The notes beneath the pieces were generated by a model. The model saw nothing but the letters and a program-made list of their open reading frames with translations, was not told where the DNA came from and ran no database searches. A program made the position numbers and the translations under genes. From Euborellia annulipes (lineage: Eukaryota > Arthropoda > Insecta > Dermaptera > Anisolabididae), in the NCBI GenBank assembly GCA_023213315.1, contig JAKCPI010003221.1:34040-98039 (forward strand): a stretch of 64,000 nt of DNA, in the 5' to 3' direction. Shown piece by piece: positions 24,589 to 33,857 of the stretch (position 1 is its first letter; each line of letters begins with the position of its first letter).

Positions 24589-24844
24589 TTGCTCAGGGGC
24601 CCACATCTTGTGGGTACGTGGATGGCGACCACGAGCTGCCCTAGCTGGGACTGGCAGTACTTTTTTCTTTGCATATCAGTCTTTTTTCTTCTGTATTTTC
24701 AACAGGCGTCAGACCGTTCGACGACCGGCCTGTTCTATTCTCTTCTTCTTCTTCTATTTTTCTTCTTCTCGGCTGCAAAAACCCTCTCCACTGGCCCCGC
24801 CCGCGGGATTAAGGCAAAGAAAGAAGAAGAAGAAGAAGATGGGC
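24589..24844 (+). repeat. Family F SINE-like element, complete
   Basis: Starts TTGCTCAGGGGCCCACATCT and ends GATTAAGGCAAAGAAAGAAG plus a (GAA)n tail. It is flanked by CATCGGCTTCTAC (24576-24588) and CATCAGCTTCTAC (24845-24857), a 13-bp target duplication with one mismatch. It is the best-preserved of four copies. Its open frames have no known domain. Confidence 0.8.
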
Positions 24845-24884
24845 CATCAGCTTCTACACATTTCGCCAATCTTTCAGGTAAATC

Positions 24885-26051
24885 ATGAATACCTTGCCAG
24901 CATCCTGCCCAAATGGTAGTCGACGCTTCTGGTCTTTGGCCAAGGCAGTAGGCCGTAACTTTTCCTCATCTTCATTTCCACCTCTTAATTTGCCTGATGG
25001 TAAAATTGCCACTACCCCATTTGAAAAAGCCCAAATCTTTGCTTCTCTCTTCGCATCCAATTCTACTATTGACGATAAAGCCAATAGTCGCGATCCTCCG
25101 ACCCAGCATTCCAATAAAATTTCAATGAATAAAATTCATTTTAGGGATAAACTAATTAAAAAGGTTATTAAGGAGCTAGTAATCGACAAATCTCCAGGCC
25201 CTGACGGTATTCCCCCCATCGTCATTAAAAAATGTTCCCCTGAATTGGTCCCAATATTATCCAGGTTGTTCAACCTCTCATTTTCCTCGGGAAATTTTCC
25301 CGACTCTTGGAAATTGGCAAATATTCAACCCATTCCCAAAAAAGGTGACTCCTCGCTTCCCAGCAACTATCGCCCAATCGCAATAACCTCCATACTATCC
25401 AAAATTATGGAAAAAGCCCTCAACATTCAAATTTTAAATCATCTGGAACATTGCGGAATGATGAATGATAGGCAATATGGTTTCAGGCATGCTCGTTCGA
25501 CTGGGGATATTTTGAGCTTTGTCACACACCTCTGGAACAAAGCCATGGAAATGAAAGGGGAAACTATTGCAGTTGCTCTTGACATTTCGAAGGCTTTCGA
25601 TCAGGTATGGCATAAAAATCTTTATGCTAAACTTCCATCTTTTGGCCTATCCTCTGAGCTGTGCCAGTGGATCAAGAGCTTTCTAACGGAGCGAAAGATC
25701 TCGGTTGTAGTCGACGGTGTGTCTTCTATTCCGCATTCAATCAACGCAGGTGTTCCCCAGGGTTCTGTCCTCTCTCCCACCCTATTCCTTATGTACATTA
25801 ATGATCTCATGGGAGTAACCTCCAACCCAATTCATTGCTTTGCTGATGACAGTACCCTGCACTCAGTCAGGAATGGTGAAACCTCATCCACTGGTCGTCT
25901 GGGGGCTGTGTCGTCGATAAATGATGATCTTGGTCTCTTGGAGGAATGGGGAAACCTCAATCAAGTAAAATTCAATTCCCAAAAAACCCAATGTTGTTTA
26001 ATTTCAAGACAAAAAAATAGGATTTGCCCTCCCCCTTATTTACAGCAATAA
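24885..26051 (+). CDS. LINE reverse transcriptase, 5'-truncated (Jockey/CR1-like)
   Basis: This frame encodes the reverse transcriptase of a non-LTR retrotransposon, which copies its own RNA at a nicked target. In the 388-residue frame one sees SPGPDG (about 103-108), NYRPIA (161-166), QYGFR (197-201), motif A ALDISKAFD with a likely metal-binding Asp at 233, GVPQGSVLSP (289-298) and FADD (319-322). These are family hallmarks in the right order. The usual upstream endonuclease domain is missing: a stop lies two codons before the first Met and family F sequence ends just upstream, so the Met is not a natural start. The frame ends early at 26051 because of a one-base-type frameshift near a C-run (about 26028-26036); the protein continues in another frame. 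Dead on arrival through 5' truncation, then mutated. Jockey/CR1 group is my reading; the exact clade is uncertain. Confidence 0.9.
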   Translation: MNTLPASCPNGSRRFWSLAKAVGRNFSSSSFPPLNLPDGKIATTPFEKAQIFASLFASNSTIDDKANSRDPPTQHSNKISMNKIHFRDKLIKKVIKELVIDKSPGPDGIPPIVIKKCSPELVPILSRLFNLSFSSGNFPDSWKLANIQPIPKKGDSSLPSNYRPIAITSILSKIMEKALNIQILNHLEHCGMMNDRQYGFRHARSTGDILSFVTHLWNKAMEMKGETIAVALDISKAFDQVWHKNLYAKLPSFGLSSELCQWIKSFLTERKISVVVDGVSSIPHSINAGVPQGSVLSPTLFLMYINDLMGVTSNPIHCFADDSTLHSVRNGETSSTGRLGAVSSINDDLGLLEEWGNLNQVKFNSQKTQCCLISRQKNRICPPPYLQQ

Positions 26052-26670
26052 TGGCCTCGAGTTCAAAGATTCATTTTCTGTTCTGGGAGTGACAGTTACA
26101 TCTGATCTCTCCTGGAGCAACCACATCTCTTCTGTGGTTAAATCTACCGCAAGGAAATTGGGTTTCCTATTCAAAACGAAGCGTTACTTTTCCTCCCAAC
26201 AACTCCTAATCCTCTATAAAGCCCAAATTCGGCCGTGTCTTGAATATTGTTCCCACCTTTGGCGAGGGGCGTCGAAAGACGCTCTCTCCTCTTTGGAAGC
26301 CATACAGAGGCGTGCAATTAGACTGATAGGTGATTCTACCCTTACTGCATCCCTACAGTCACTAGATCATAGAAGAAGAGTATCTTCACTATCTCTCTTC
26401 TACAGGTATTACCATGGTCAATGCTCTGCCGAATTAAAATCAATTATCCCACCCAATGCAACATATTCACGGAACACAAGAGAGGCATCTTCTCAGCATC
26501 CCTATGCTGTTCAGATCACGACTAACAGAACAAAACAATTTCATTCTTCCTTTGTCCCCATGACCTCCCGTGATTGGAACAAGCTCCCTGCGTCTATCTT
26601 CCCCAAAACCTACAATCTTCAGACTTTCAAGTCTAATCTCAACAGGCATCTTCTCAGTTCCCGCAGTTGA
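26044..26670 (+). pseudogene. LINE ORF2 C-terminal part, shifted frame
   Basis: Continuation of the reverse transcriptase ORF after the frameshift. It opens with SNNGLEF, then SFSVLGVTVTSDLSW, a segment that normally follows the thumb of Jockey-type proteins (a 'leveled with host, W..H' region). It then has YKAQIRPCLEYCSHLW, LEAIQRRAIRLIG and a C-terminal DWNKLPASIF with a final RHLL. These are typical for the C-terminal region of arthropod Jockey-like elements. The frame is intact to the stop at 26668-26670. With the upstream frame it spans about 595 codons of a usual 850-1000. Confidence 0.88.
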
Positions 26671-26789
26671 GTTTCCCCTTTATGCTTCTCCTTTTGTTTT
26701 TATTTTCTTCCTGGCTGCATGTGACTATTGGTCATTATAGGTCTTCGGACCTTATGCACCCATTCGAAAAAAAAAAAAAAAAAAAAAAG
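26671..26789 (+). repeat. LINE 3' UTR and poly-A tail
   Basis: About 95 bp of T-rich 3' UTR after the stop, then an A-run (about 26767-26789) marking the 3' end of the LINE. Mariner sequence begins immediately after, so one of the two interrupted the other. Confidence 0.75.
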
Positions 26790-26792
26790 AAA

Positions 26793-27810
26793 AACCGCTT
26801 GTCTTTTGCGGGAAATCATTTGTCGACCCATTTTTCAACTTCCTCGAAATTGCTAAACTGCTGTTATACGAGCGCGTGCCCGATTGACGCGAAGAGGTGA
26901 TAGTCAGGTAGTGCCAGGTCTGGGGAGTACAGCGGGTGCAGAAGGATGTCCTACCCAATCAATTTTAACGTGTCTTTCACACTTTTTACCGCTTGAGACC
27001 TAGCATTGTCGTGTAACAAAATCACTTTGCCATGTCTTTTGGCCCATTCCGATCGTTCCCCATTGCTCGTAAACGCCGCCTGCTGATTGTTTTTTGTGAC
27101 TAATTTAATGTTGTTGGCAGTTTTAGTTGGGTCATCATCCAATAACTCCTGCAAATGCTCATCTTCGCACTTTTGTGGCCCACCAGAGCGCTAACTGTCT
27201 TTCATATTGAAATCACAAAAAAAAAAATTGTCGAAAGCATGTCTCACATGTTCTAATCGATGAAGCGTGTTCTCCATATGTGTCTATGAGCAAACGATGA
27301 CTTTCAACAGCCTTTTTGTTTTGATAAAATAAGAAAATCAATGTGTGCCGCGAATATTCTTTCAGGCACAAAATTCGACTTGATCACTGAACGATAAAAC
27401 AAAAACGGCTAATTTTTGGCGGACTCAACTTTTATGTGTCTTTCTAGGTTAATGTCAGACGAACAAAATGACGTATATCTCAAATCAGGGGCGTATATAG
27501 GAATTTTTTCGGGGGGCCGAACTCAAAAATTTTTCTGCGGAAAATTTTTTTTTTAAGAAACTATATTTTTTTCACACGAAATTTTTTGCGGACCATTTTT
27601 TCTATTGCGGAACCAAAGTTGTCCATCCTGCGGAAAAATTTGTTGCGCTGAGGTCTGTATATCCCTATATATGTATATGTGTTTGGGAAATTTCGGGGGG
27701 GCCCGGGCCCCCTCGGCCCCCCCCCCCATAAATACGCCCCTGTCTCAAATTAATACGATGCTGGAGGCATCTCTTAGTTAAACCGGAAAAATACTTATGC
27801 ATACACCTGG
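26793..27810 (-). pseudogene. Mariner transposase pseudogene with one end
   Basis: The minus strand holds scattered pieces of a mariner (DD34D) transposase. From N to C: FNMKDS then SGGPQKCEDEHL (the usual link between the helix-turn-helix and the catalytic core), QELLDDDPTKT, then after an internal loss EWAKRHGKVILLHDNARSQ with the second catalytic Asp, VKDTLKLIGW, and frame-damaged sequence up to a KMGRQMISRKRQ segment. There are stops and frameshifts throughout, and the C-terminal end is missing at the LINE poly-A tail. One terminal repeat remains at 27770-27810; on the minus strand it starts CCAGGTGTATGCATAAGTAT after a TA, and it resembles the Mos1/mauritiana type. About 760 bp remain of a usual 1.3 kb once the nested hAT MITE is excluded. 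Confidence 0.85.
27486..27742. mobile_element. hAT MITE (257 bp) nested in the mariner end
   Basis: Perfect 11-bp terminal inverted repeats CAGGGGCGTAT/ATACGCCCCTG and a perfect 8-bp target duplication TCTCAAAT (27478-27485 and 27743-27750). The interior is G- and C-rich at the right end and has no coding capacity. Removing it restores continuous mariner end sequence. Confidence 0.93.
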
Positions 27811-27905
27811 TATATCTTTGTCTCCAATGGCTTTTTTTAAATATAGGCCCTGGTTATGTTGCAATATCTGAGTAATTTTTTAGATAGTTTTTAGTCGCTA
27901 CTATA

Positions 27906-28135
27906 CTCAGGGGCTCACGTTAGTGAGTACGTGGGTGGTGACCACGAGTTACCCGAGCCAAGATTATAATTTTTTGTACTTTTCATATGCAAGTCTTTCT
28001 TTTTCCCCTACCAGGCAATTGACCAGATTTTTCTATTTCTTTCTTCTGTCGGTAGAATATGTCACATTCGCAGTTAGGCGATCAGCTAGTCTTTTTTGCT
28101 CTTTTTTTTGATCGCTTATTTTACCCCTTGTTCCC
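27906..28135 (+). repeat. Family F element, diverged
   Basis: Starts ACTCAGGGGCTCACGTTAGT and keeps GTGGTGACCACGAGTTACCC. The body is diverged and the (GAA)n tail is not recognisable. Older than the 24.6-kb copy. Confidence 0.6.
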
Positions 28136-28237
28136 AAACCCCTTTGCTTAAATAACAAGAAATAAAAATAAGAAATTATATATAATATTTAAGATATTAT
28201 ATAGTATATCGCGTAGGTAAGCCGCGAAACGGAAATT

Positions 28238-28384
28238 TATACAATTAGATATTACTTCATGTACCCGAAAAAAGATAGATATAAGGGGCTCAGTGAGCGC
28301 AAATCGGTGGATCCGTGATTCGACTCCCTGCGGCACCCCCTTATATCTTTTTTCGGGTACATGAAGTAATATCTAATTGTATAA
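28238..28384. repeat. Inverted repeat enclosing a tRNA-like core
   Basis: Arms of about 48 bp (28238-28288, 28337-28384) are inverted copies apart from a 4-bp insertion. They enclose GCTCAGTGAGCGCAAATCGG, then GATCCGTGATTCGACTCCCT. The latter resembles a pol III B box, the former an A box. A related core with different arms lies at 35690-35755. No stable cloverleaf is evident, so it is not called a tRNA gene. Confidence 0.65.
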
Positions 28385-28811
28385 GAAATAAAAAGAAAAA
28401 TAAACTTTTTCATTAAGAAAAAGAAATAGACTACTTGATTTTCGTTAGTTATTAATTTTTCTTTTTTTATAATTAAGCTTATATACTGTAAGTCAAGAAA
28501 AAAAAAAGAAATCTAAATTTTTCATGTGAATATTTTGATATTTTATTATAGCTGTATACAAGAATATTGGAATAAGAAGAATTCATAACTTTGTAAATAT
28601 TAAGTTAAAAATAAATAGGAAAAAAATATCTTTTTTAAAAAGAAACCTTTTTGCTTTATCTAATTTGTCAATTCGTTGTGGGTGGATATTTCAATTAAAT
28701 ATTTATCAAAAAATAAATAACAGATAAAAATGAGGCCGCTGAATCTACATATTGCTTGCCATTTTATTCGTGACCAACTCCCAACAAAAATTACAAATCG
28801 AAATTAATTTC
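28385..28811. other. Unassigned AT-rich DNA
   Basis: A- and T-rich sequence with no recognisable features. Confidence 0.5.
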
Positions 28812-29497
28812 AAAAATCTGGTGTGACTGGCGCACAGCACACAACTTTCTCTTACCTTCGGTAATCGAAAGTTGTGTACTGTGCTTGTCACACCAGATTT
28901 TTTGTGTCGACATATATTTAGTTTCCGATAGTACGGTTCATTCGATTTTCAAGATGTAAAATTTATAAGTATGGGAAAATATTTATATTTTGTTACCATG
29001 GCAACCATTTCTCCTATCTTTTCTATGGAGTACAAGAGTAAAGTGGTCTTCAGAAGATTTCAATCGCAAAATGAGAATATACATTTTAAAGAGCATCTAA
29101 AAAATAATTGATTTTTGAATTTTAAAAAAAATCGTTGGAGCAAATTTTGAGAAAATCGAAAAAAAACTGAAAAATTACATCAGTAAAGTACTAGTAATCT
29201 TTGGCCGATTTTGATTAAAAGCTTATTTTTCCGGTCCCGGGGGTGTTTAACTTAAATATAGAATTTCAACCTCGTAGCTCAATTCCTTCATGCTTAAAAT
29301 TGAACACACACACACACCCACCCACCCACACACACACACACACAGACAGACCATCTCGCGAAAACCACTTTTTTGGATTCAGGGGACCTCAAAACGTGAA
29401 GATCCATCAAAATCTCGACATCGAATTTTTTGACATGAATCCAATACTTTCTCTCTCTATATATATTACATATATACATAGGTAAGAGAAAGTAAAA
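28812..29497 (+). repeat. Family A element, copy A9
   Basis: Complete copy with hairpin (28812-28903), X-box-like palindrome (28992-29005), AAGTACTAGTA block, a mixed CA/CCCA microsatellite (29305-29345) and GGTAAGAGAAAGTAAAAA at the end. Well preserved, so probably recent. Confidence 0.8.
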
Positions 29498-29852
29498 AAT
29501 CTTCGGATACTCATAATTATTTGAAATGGCCCTTTTTGAAGAACCAATAAAAATGAAAAATAAAATATAGGCCTAATCGAAGTACCAAGTAACCTCTATC
29601 GGCTTCAATACTTATTGAATTTTTTTTTAATTAATGAATTAATCGTCTATTTGTTTGCCAGATTTATCTGTGGATGAGTAAAGACTTCCTTTTATTTTTT
29701 CCGGATTTTTTTAAAGTTAAAAAATTTTCTAATTTAAAATAAAAATAAAATATTCACCCTCCCCCCAGGTCTACCTGAAAAAATATAAATATAAGAGAAC
29801 TTTAAATTTCATTTAATTATTTGAAACCTTTCATCAAACTTTGCCACAAGTT

Positions 29853-30130
29853 TTTTTTTTTTTTTTTTTTTTTTAAAAACATTCACACTTTTTCTCATTC
29901 ACACTCAGATTCACACACACATTCACACGGTCTTTTCGGCAACTTAGGCCATTTAAGACTTTTACGATAACCGTTGAAATAAATATATCTATTGTGGGGT
30001 CCAGGCATTTTTATTTAAGTCATTTGGTATCCAAATGCCTTAAATAAAATTATCGGACTGCCTGGGGTCCGAACCCGCGACGTTCGGTATAGAAGGTAGG
30101 TACGCTACCAACTACTCCAAGCCCCGTGGG
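29853..30130 (-). repeat. SINE1, full-length
   Basis: Reverse SINE1 with T-tail, 3' domain, body, B box (GGGGTCCGAACCCGCGAC on plus) and head end GCCCCGTGGG. Perfect 14-bp target duplication CTTTGCCACAAGTT (29839-29852 and 30131-30144). Confidence 0.92.
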
Positions 30131-30144
30131 CTTTGCCACAAGTT

Positions 30145-30713
30145 GTTAATCTAAATTTATAATGCTGACACCGATTTAAACAATTAATAAAATAAGAAAG
30201 GATAGTTATTCAACCTAAATTAAATTTTTTCGAATCAATTTAATTTTGGAAAAATAAAGACAGATCAGTAAAATTAGATTGAGAGCGAGAGAGAAATTGA
30301 GAGAATTAGCAAAAGAAGAAAGAGAGAATAGAGAGAAAGAGGAGACAGCCATTGATAGAATCAGTGGATGCAAGACAAAGAAAACAGACGATGAGGACGT
30401 CCCGGATAAATGGACTCGTTAGGAAAGCAATGGTCTGGAATCGAATTATAAGACGGGGATGCTGCTGCTGGGAAAAGAGGAGGATCTACGCTAACAACCA
30501 AGCAATCGAGGTAGATATAACTAGAGAAGCGAGCAACTAGATCAAGGGAAAAATACGCAGTGGAGATTGAATAATCGGAACTGGATCAGGATCCAATCGA
30601 GGAAATGAATCAGCGAACGATATCATTGATCTCTTAATAATTAACTAATAACCATATTAAATGATTTCTGATAGATTTACTACATTCCAAATCTTTTAAT
30701 ATATGCAAGGAGG
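30145..30713. other. Unassigned DNA, purine-rich
   Basis: 30270-30340 is GA-rich (AGAGAGAAA words). A frame at 30352-30540 has no recognisable domain or start context. Nothing is supported as a gene. Confidence 0.4.
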
Positions 30714-30977
30714 CAAGGGCGGATCCAGAGGTGTTTCTCGGGGGGGGGGGGGAGTATTCTGGTGTCACTGGTCGCACAGCACACAATTTTTTCTTAATTT
30801 CGGTAATTTAAAGGCGCATTCTGTACTTGTTTGCCAGAATATAAATACAAATCAAATTTTTAAGTATTAAATATTTAAAATTTTACATTAAAAATAAATT
30901 TTTTTGCGAAAAAAAAGTTTTTTTTTTTCAAATCTCGGTGGGGGGTAATTACCCCCCCCTCCTTGTATCCGCCCTTG
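30714..30977. mobile_element. hAT-type MITE, family D copy 2
   Basis: Ends CAAGGGCGGATCC and GTATCCGCCCTTG form terminal inverted repeats. Flanks are CAAGGAGG (30706-30713) and CAAGGAGT (30978-30985), an 8-bp target duplication with one change. The interior holds a G13 run, the family A-type hairpin remnant (about 30765-30840) and a C-run. Confidence 0.85.
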
Positions 30978-31180
30978 CAAGGAGTAAGAATCATACCAAG
31001 GGGAGAGGAGAAATCATGTTAAGAATTGTTTACATTATACTTTTTTCTACTTTTCCTTTTTTAATTAAATCTTTTCTATGCTTGGTCTGCTGGGGTGTTT
31101 TTTGTGCCCCTGAATCAATTTTATAATTTAATAAGGACTTACAAAATTTTAATTAAAAAATATGAAAAAAACAACAAAAT

Positions 31181-31470
31181 AAAATAAAAAAAAGATTTTT
31201 AAAAAAATGCTTTTATTTAAATTGAACTAAAAAGAGAGAAATAAGAAAGAAATAATTTAATTGTTCTTGTTAAAATTTTTTAATATTTGACTTAAAATAA
31301 AAGCGTGGGGCGCTTCGAAGTGATTCCGAGGCTCGCGCCCCACGCTTTTATTTTAAGTCATAAATATTAAAAAATTTTAACAAGAACAATTAAATTATTT
31401 CTTTCTTATTTCTCTCTTTTTAGTTCAATTTAAATAAAAGCATTTTTTTAAAAATCTTTTTTTTTATTTT
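31181..31470. repeat. Inverted repeat, about 133-bp arms, next to satellite
   Basis: Left arm 31181-31313 and right arm 31335-31470 are near-perfect inverted copies with a 21-bp spacer. The inner ends are GC-rich (GCGTGGGGCGC). The 144-bp satellite starts about 30-50 bp to the right. It would fold into a long hairpin if transcribed. Confidence 0.85.
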
Positions 31471-31499
31471 ATTTTTATTTTAAGCTTTTTAGTCTTTTA

Positions 31500-32785
31500 G
31501 TCTTATCAAAAATCATCAATATGATAAAGTACCACATTAGTTTGGCCTGTATTGATTTGGTTCAATTGAAAAATTATTCATTATCATAAAAAAATGACTC
31601 GTAAATATCAAAATTCAAAACTATAGTTAATAGGGCCTTATTTGCGTGAGGCTTCAAATAAAGTACCACATTAGTTTGGTCTATTTTGATCAAAACCACC
31701 ATATAGTGGCGTCATCAAAAATGACTCTTAAGTATTACATTTCACACCTCTAGCCCATCGGGAAGTCTTTTGAAATTACATTAATTTGCGAAGGGTTTCA
31801 AATAAAGTACCACATTAGTTTGGTCTATTTTGATCAAAACCACCATATAGTGGCGTCATCAAAAATGACTCTTAAGTATTACATTTCATACCTCTAGCCC
31901 ATCGGGAAGTCTTTTGAAATTACATTAATTTGCGAAGGGTTTCAAATAAAGTACCACATTAGTTTGGTCTATTTTGATCAAAACCACCATATAGTGGCGT
32001 CATCAAAAATGACTCTTAAGTATTACATTTCACACCTTTAGCCCATCAGGAAGTCTTTTGAAATTACATTAATTCGCGAAGGGTTTCAAATAAAGTACCA
32101 CATTAAGTTGGTCTATTTTGATCAAAACCACCATATAGTGGCGTCATCAAAAATGACTCTTAAGTATTACATTTCATACCTCTAGCCCATCGGGAAGTCT
32201 TTTGAAATTACATTAATTTGCGAAGGGTTTCAAATAAAGTACCACATTAGTTTGGTCTATTTTGATCAAAACCACCATATAGTGGCGTCATCAAAAATGA
32301 CTCTTAAGTATTACATTTCACACCTCTAGCCGATCGGGAACTCTTTTGAAATTACATTAATTCGCGAAGGGTTTCAAATAAAGTACCACATTAATTTGGT
32401 CTATTTTGATCAAAACCACCATATAGTGGCGTCATCAAAAATGACTCTTAAGTATTACATTTCATACCTCTAGCCCATCGGGAAGTCTTTTGAAATTACA
32501 TTAATTTGCGAAGGGTTTCAAATAAAGTACCACATTAATTTGGTCTATTTTGATCAAAACCACCATATAGTGGCGTCATCAAAAATGACTCTTAAGTATT
32601 ACATTTCACACCTCTAGCCCATCGGGAAGTCTTTTGAAATTACATTAATTCACAAAGGGTTTCAAATAAAGTACCACATTAGTTTGGTCCATTTTGGTAA
32701 AACCAAACTCACAATTTGCGTCATCAAAAATGACTCTTAAATATCAAATTTCACACCTCTAGCTCATCGGGAAGTGTCCTTAACA
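31500..32785. repeat. 144-bp satellite array, about 8 units
   Basis: The word AAATAAAGTACCACATTA starts at 31656, 31800, 31944, 32088, 32232, 32376, 32520 and 32664, a period of exactly 144 bp. Inner units are nearly identical; the first (31500-31655) and last are diverged, as expected when unequal exchange homogenises the middle. No reading frame runs through. Confidence 0.95.
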
Positions 32786-33139
32786 AAGCCATAAAGTTGG
32801 TGACCTTGAAAGAGTAAGTTAAATAAAAGCATTTAATAAAAAACAAACGATTGAATCGCCTTCCAGTAAAAAGACCACCACAGCGCTCTCTTATCGGGAA
32901 AAACGCGTAACATCTAAACTACTGAACCCCCTTAAGTCAATTTTTGTCCAAAATGAGTTAATTGGCCCAGTAGCGTAGCGACGCGTGGGCGAAATCAGCC
33001 CTCGCCCACGACCTCTCACTTAAAGGGGCCTCGCGAGGCCTCTTTAAATGCCATCAGCAATATAAAATTTGAACCATAGTGACAAAGGGGCTTGATTCGG
33101 ATGGAAAATTGGTTTGCTGCGACGTACATGTTAGCAAAT
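32786..33139. other. Unassigned DNA, more GC-balanced
   Basis: Contains a short inverted word pair CGCGTGGGCGA and TCGCCCACG around 32981-33009 and CCTCGCGAGGCC near 33031. It might be a decayed DNA transposon end. No gene. Confidence 0.35.
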
Positions 33140-33483
33140 ACCCGAGTAAAAATGATTAAAAATGATCGAGGGATACACACGCCCGCAACAGGTCTGCATA
33201 GTGAACCTTGAGGAACACACAGGGATATACACGTTCACACCAGGGACACACAGGGATACACGTCCGCACCAGGGACACACACAGTATATCGAAAGTGACC
33301 AGAAGAAAAATGCGTGTCCCTTTTTCTTCTGGTCACTTGCGATATACTGTGTGTATCCCTGGTGCCGGCGTGTGCATCCCTGGTGTGGACGCGTATATCC
33401 CTGCGTGTTCCCCAAGCTTCACTATGCAGGCCTGCTGCGGGAGTGTGTATCCCGCGATCATTTTTAATCATTTTTACTCGGGT
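33140..33483. repeat. Inverted repeat with internal 30-bp repeats
   Basis: Arms 33140-33309 and 33326-33483 are inverted copies, outer ends ACCCGAGTAAAAATG, meeting at GACCAGAAGAAAAA and its complement. Within each arm a short unit (ACACAGGGATACACGT, then CCGCACCAGGG) is repeated about three times. Open frames on both strands mirror each other because of the palindrome and are not genes. Confidence 0.85.
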
Positions 33484-33857
33484 AGAAATTTTATTTTCAT
33501 CCTGGAATTCCTGTACGCTAATTTTTTGAGTTATTAATTTCTCCCATAGAAGATCTATAGAGAAATATTTATGTATTCTATAAATGTAAACAAATTCTCT
33601 AACCACCACAATCGTTGAAGTTAAGTGATGCTAAGCACGGCGAAAGTTCGGGATTGGTGGCCCCGAGCAATCAGCGTGTGGAACGCCCCCCCCTCCGGTA
33701 GCCATCGGTACATTGTATATTTAAAATTTATAATAAATAAATAACCCTTAAATGGCTTCTGTAGCCGAAAAGGGTTAAAAAAAAAAAAAAAAAAAATTCT
33801 CAAACAGGCACTGGAGTGAAATACTAGTAATCTGACGAAGGCGGGCGCCGCGGCTAG
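33484..33857 (+). mobile_element. Helitron 3' part interrupted by a 5S-SINE
   Basis: Matches the 20-kb Helitron in the other orientation (TTTTTTGAGTTATTAATTTC, AATGTAAACAAATTCTC; then AACAGGCACTGGAGTG) and ends GAAGGCGGGCGCCGCGG followed by CTAG (33854-33857) and T. The 5' terminus is missing; the inverted repeat at 33140-33483 abuts it. The GC-rich tandem array is absent, so the array is specific to the 20-kb copy. Confidence 0.82.
33602..33797 (+). repeat. 5S rRNA-derived SINE in a Helitron
   Basis: 5S-like head GAAGTTAAGTGATGCTAAGC and GTTCGGGATTGGTGGCC, shared 3' domain AAATGGCTTCTGTAGCCGAA, poly-A tail (33778-33796). AAATTCTC occurs before the head and after the tail as a short target duplication. 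The Helitron copy at 20 kb gives the uninterrupted sequence. Confidence 0.82.

Noticed and set aside
31656..32700. CRISPR array
   Set aside because: The whole 144-bp unit repeats with no unique spacers; the genome is eukaryotic.
33131..33609. Several overlapping frames with TRPHQG and CVYPWC repeats on both strands
   Set aside because: They mirror each other because the DNA is a palindrome of short tandem repeats.
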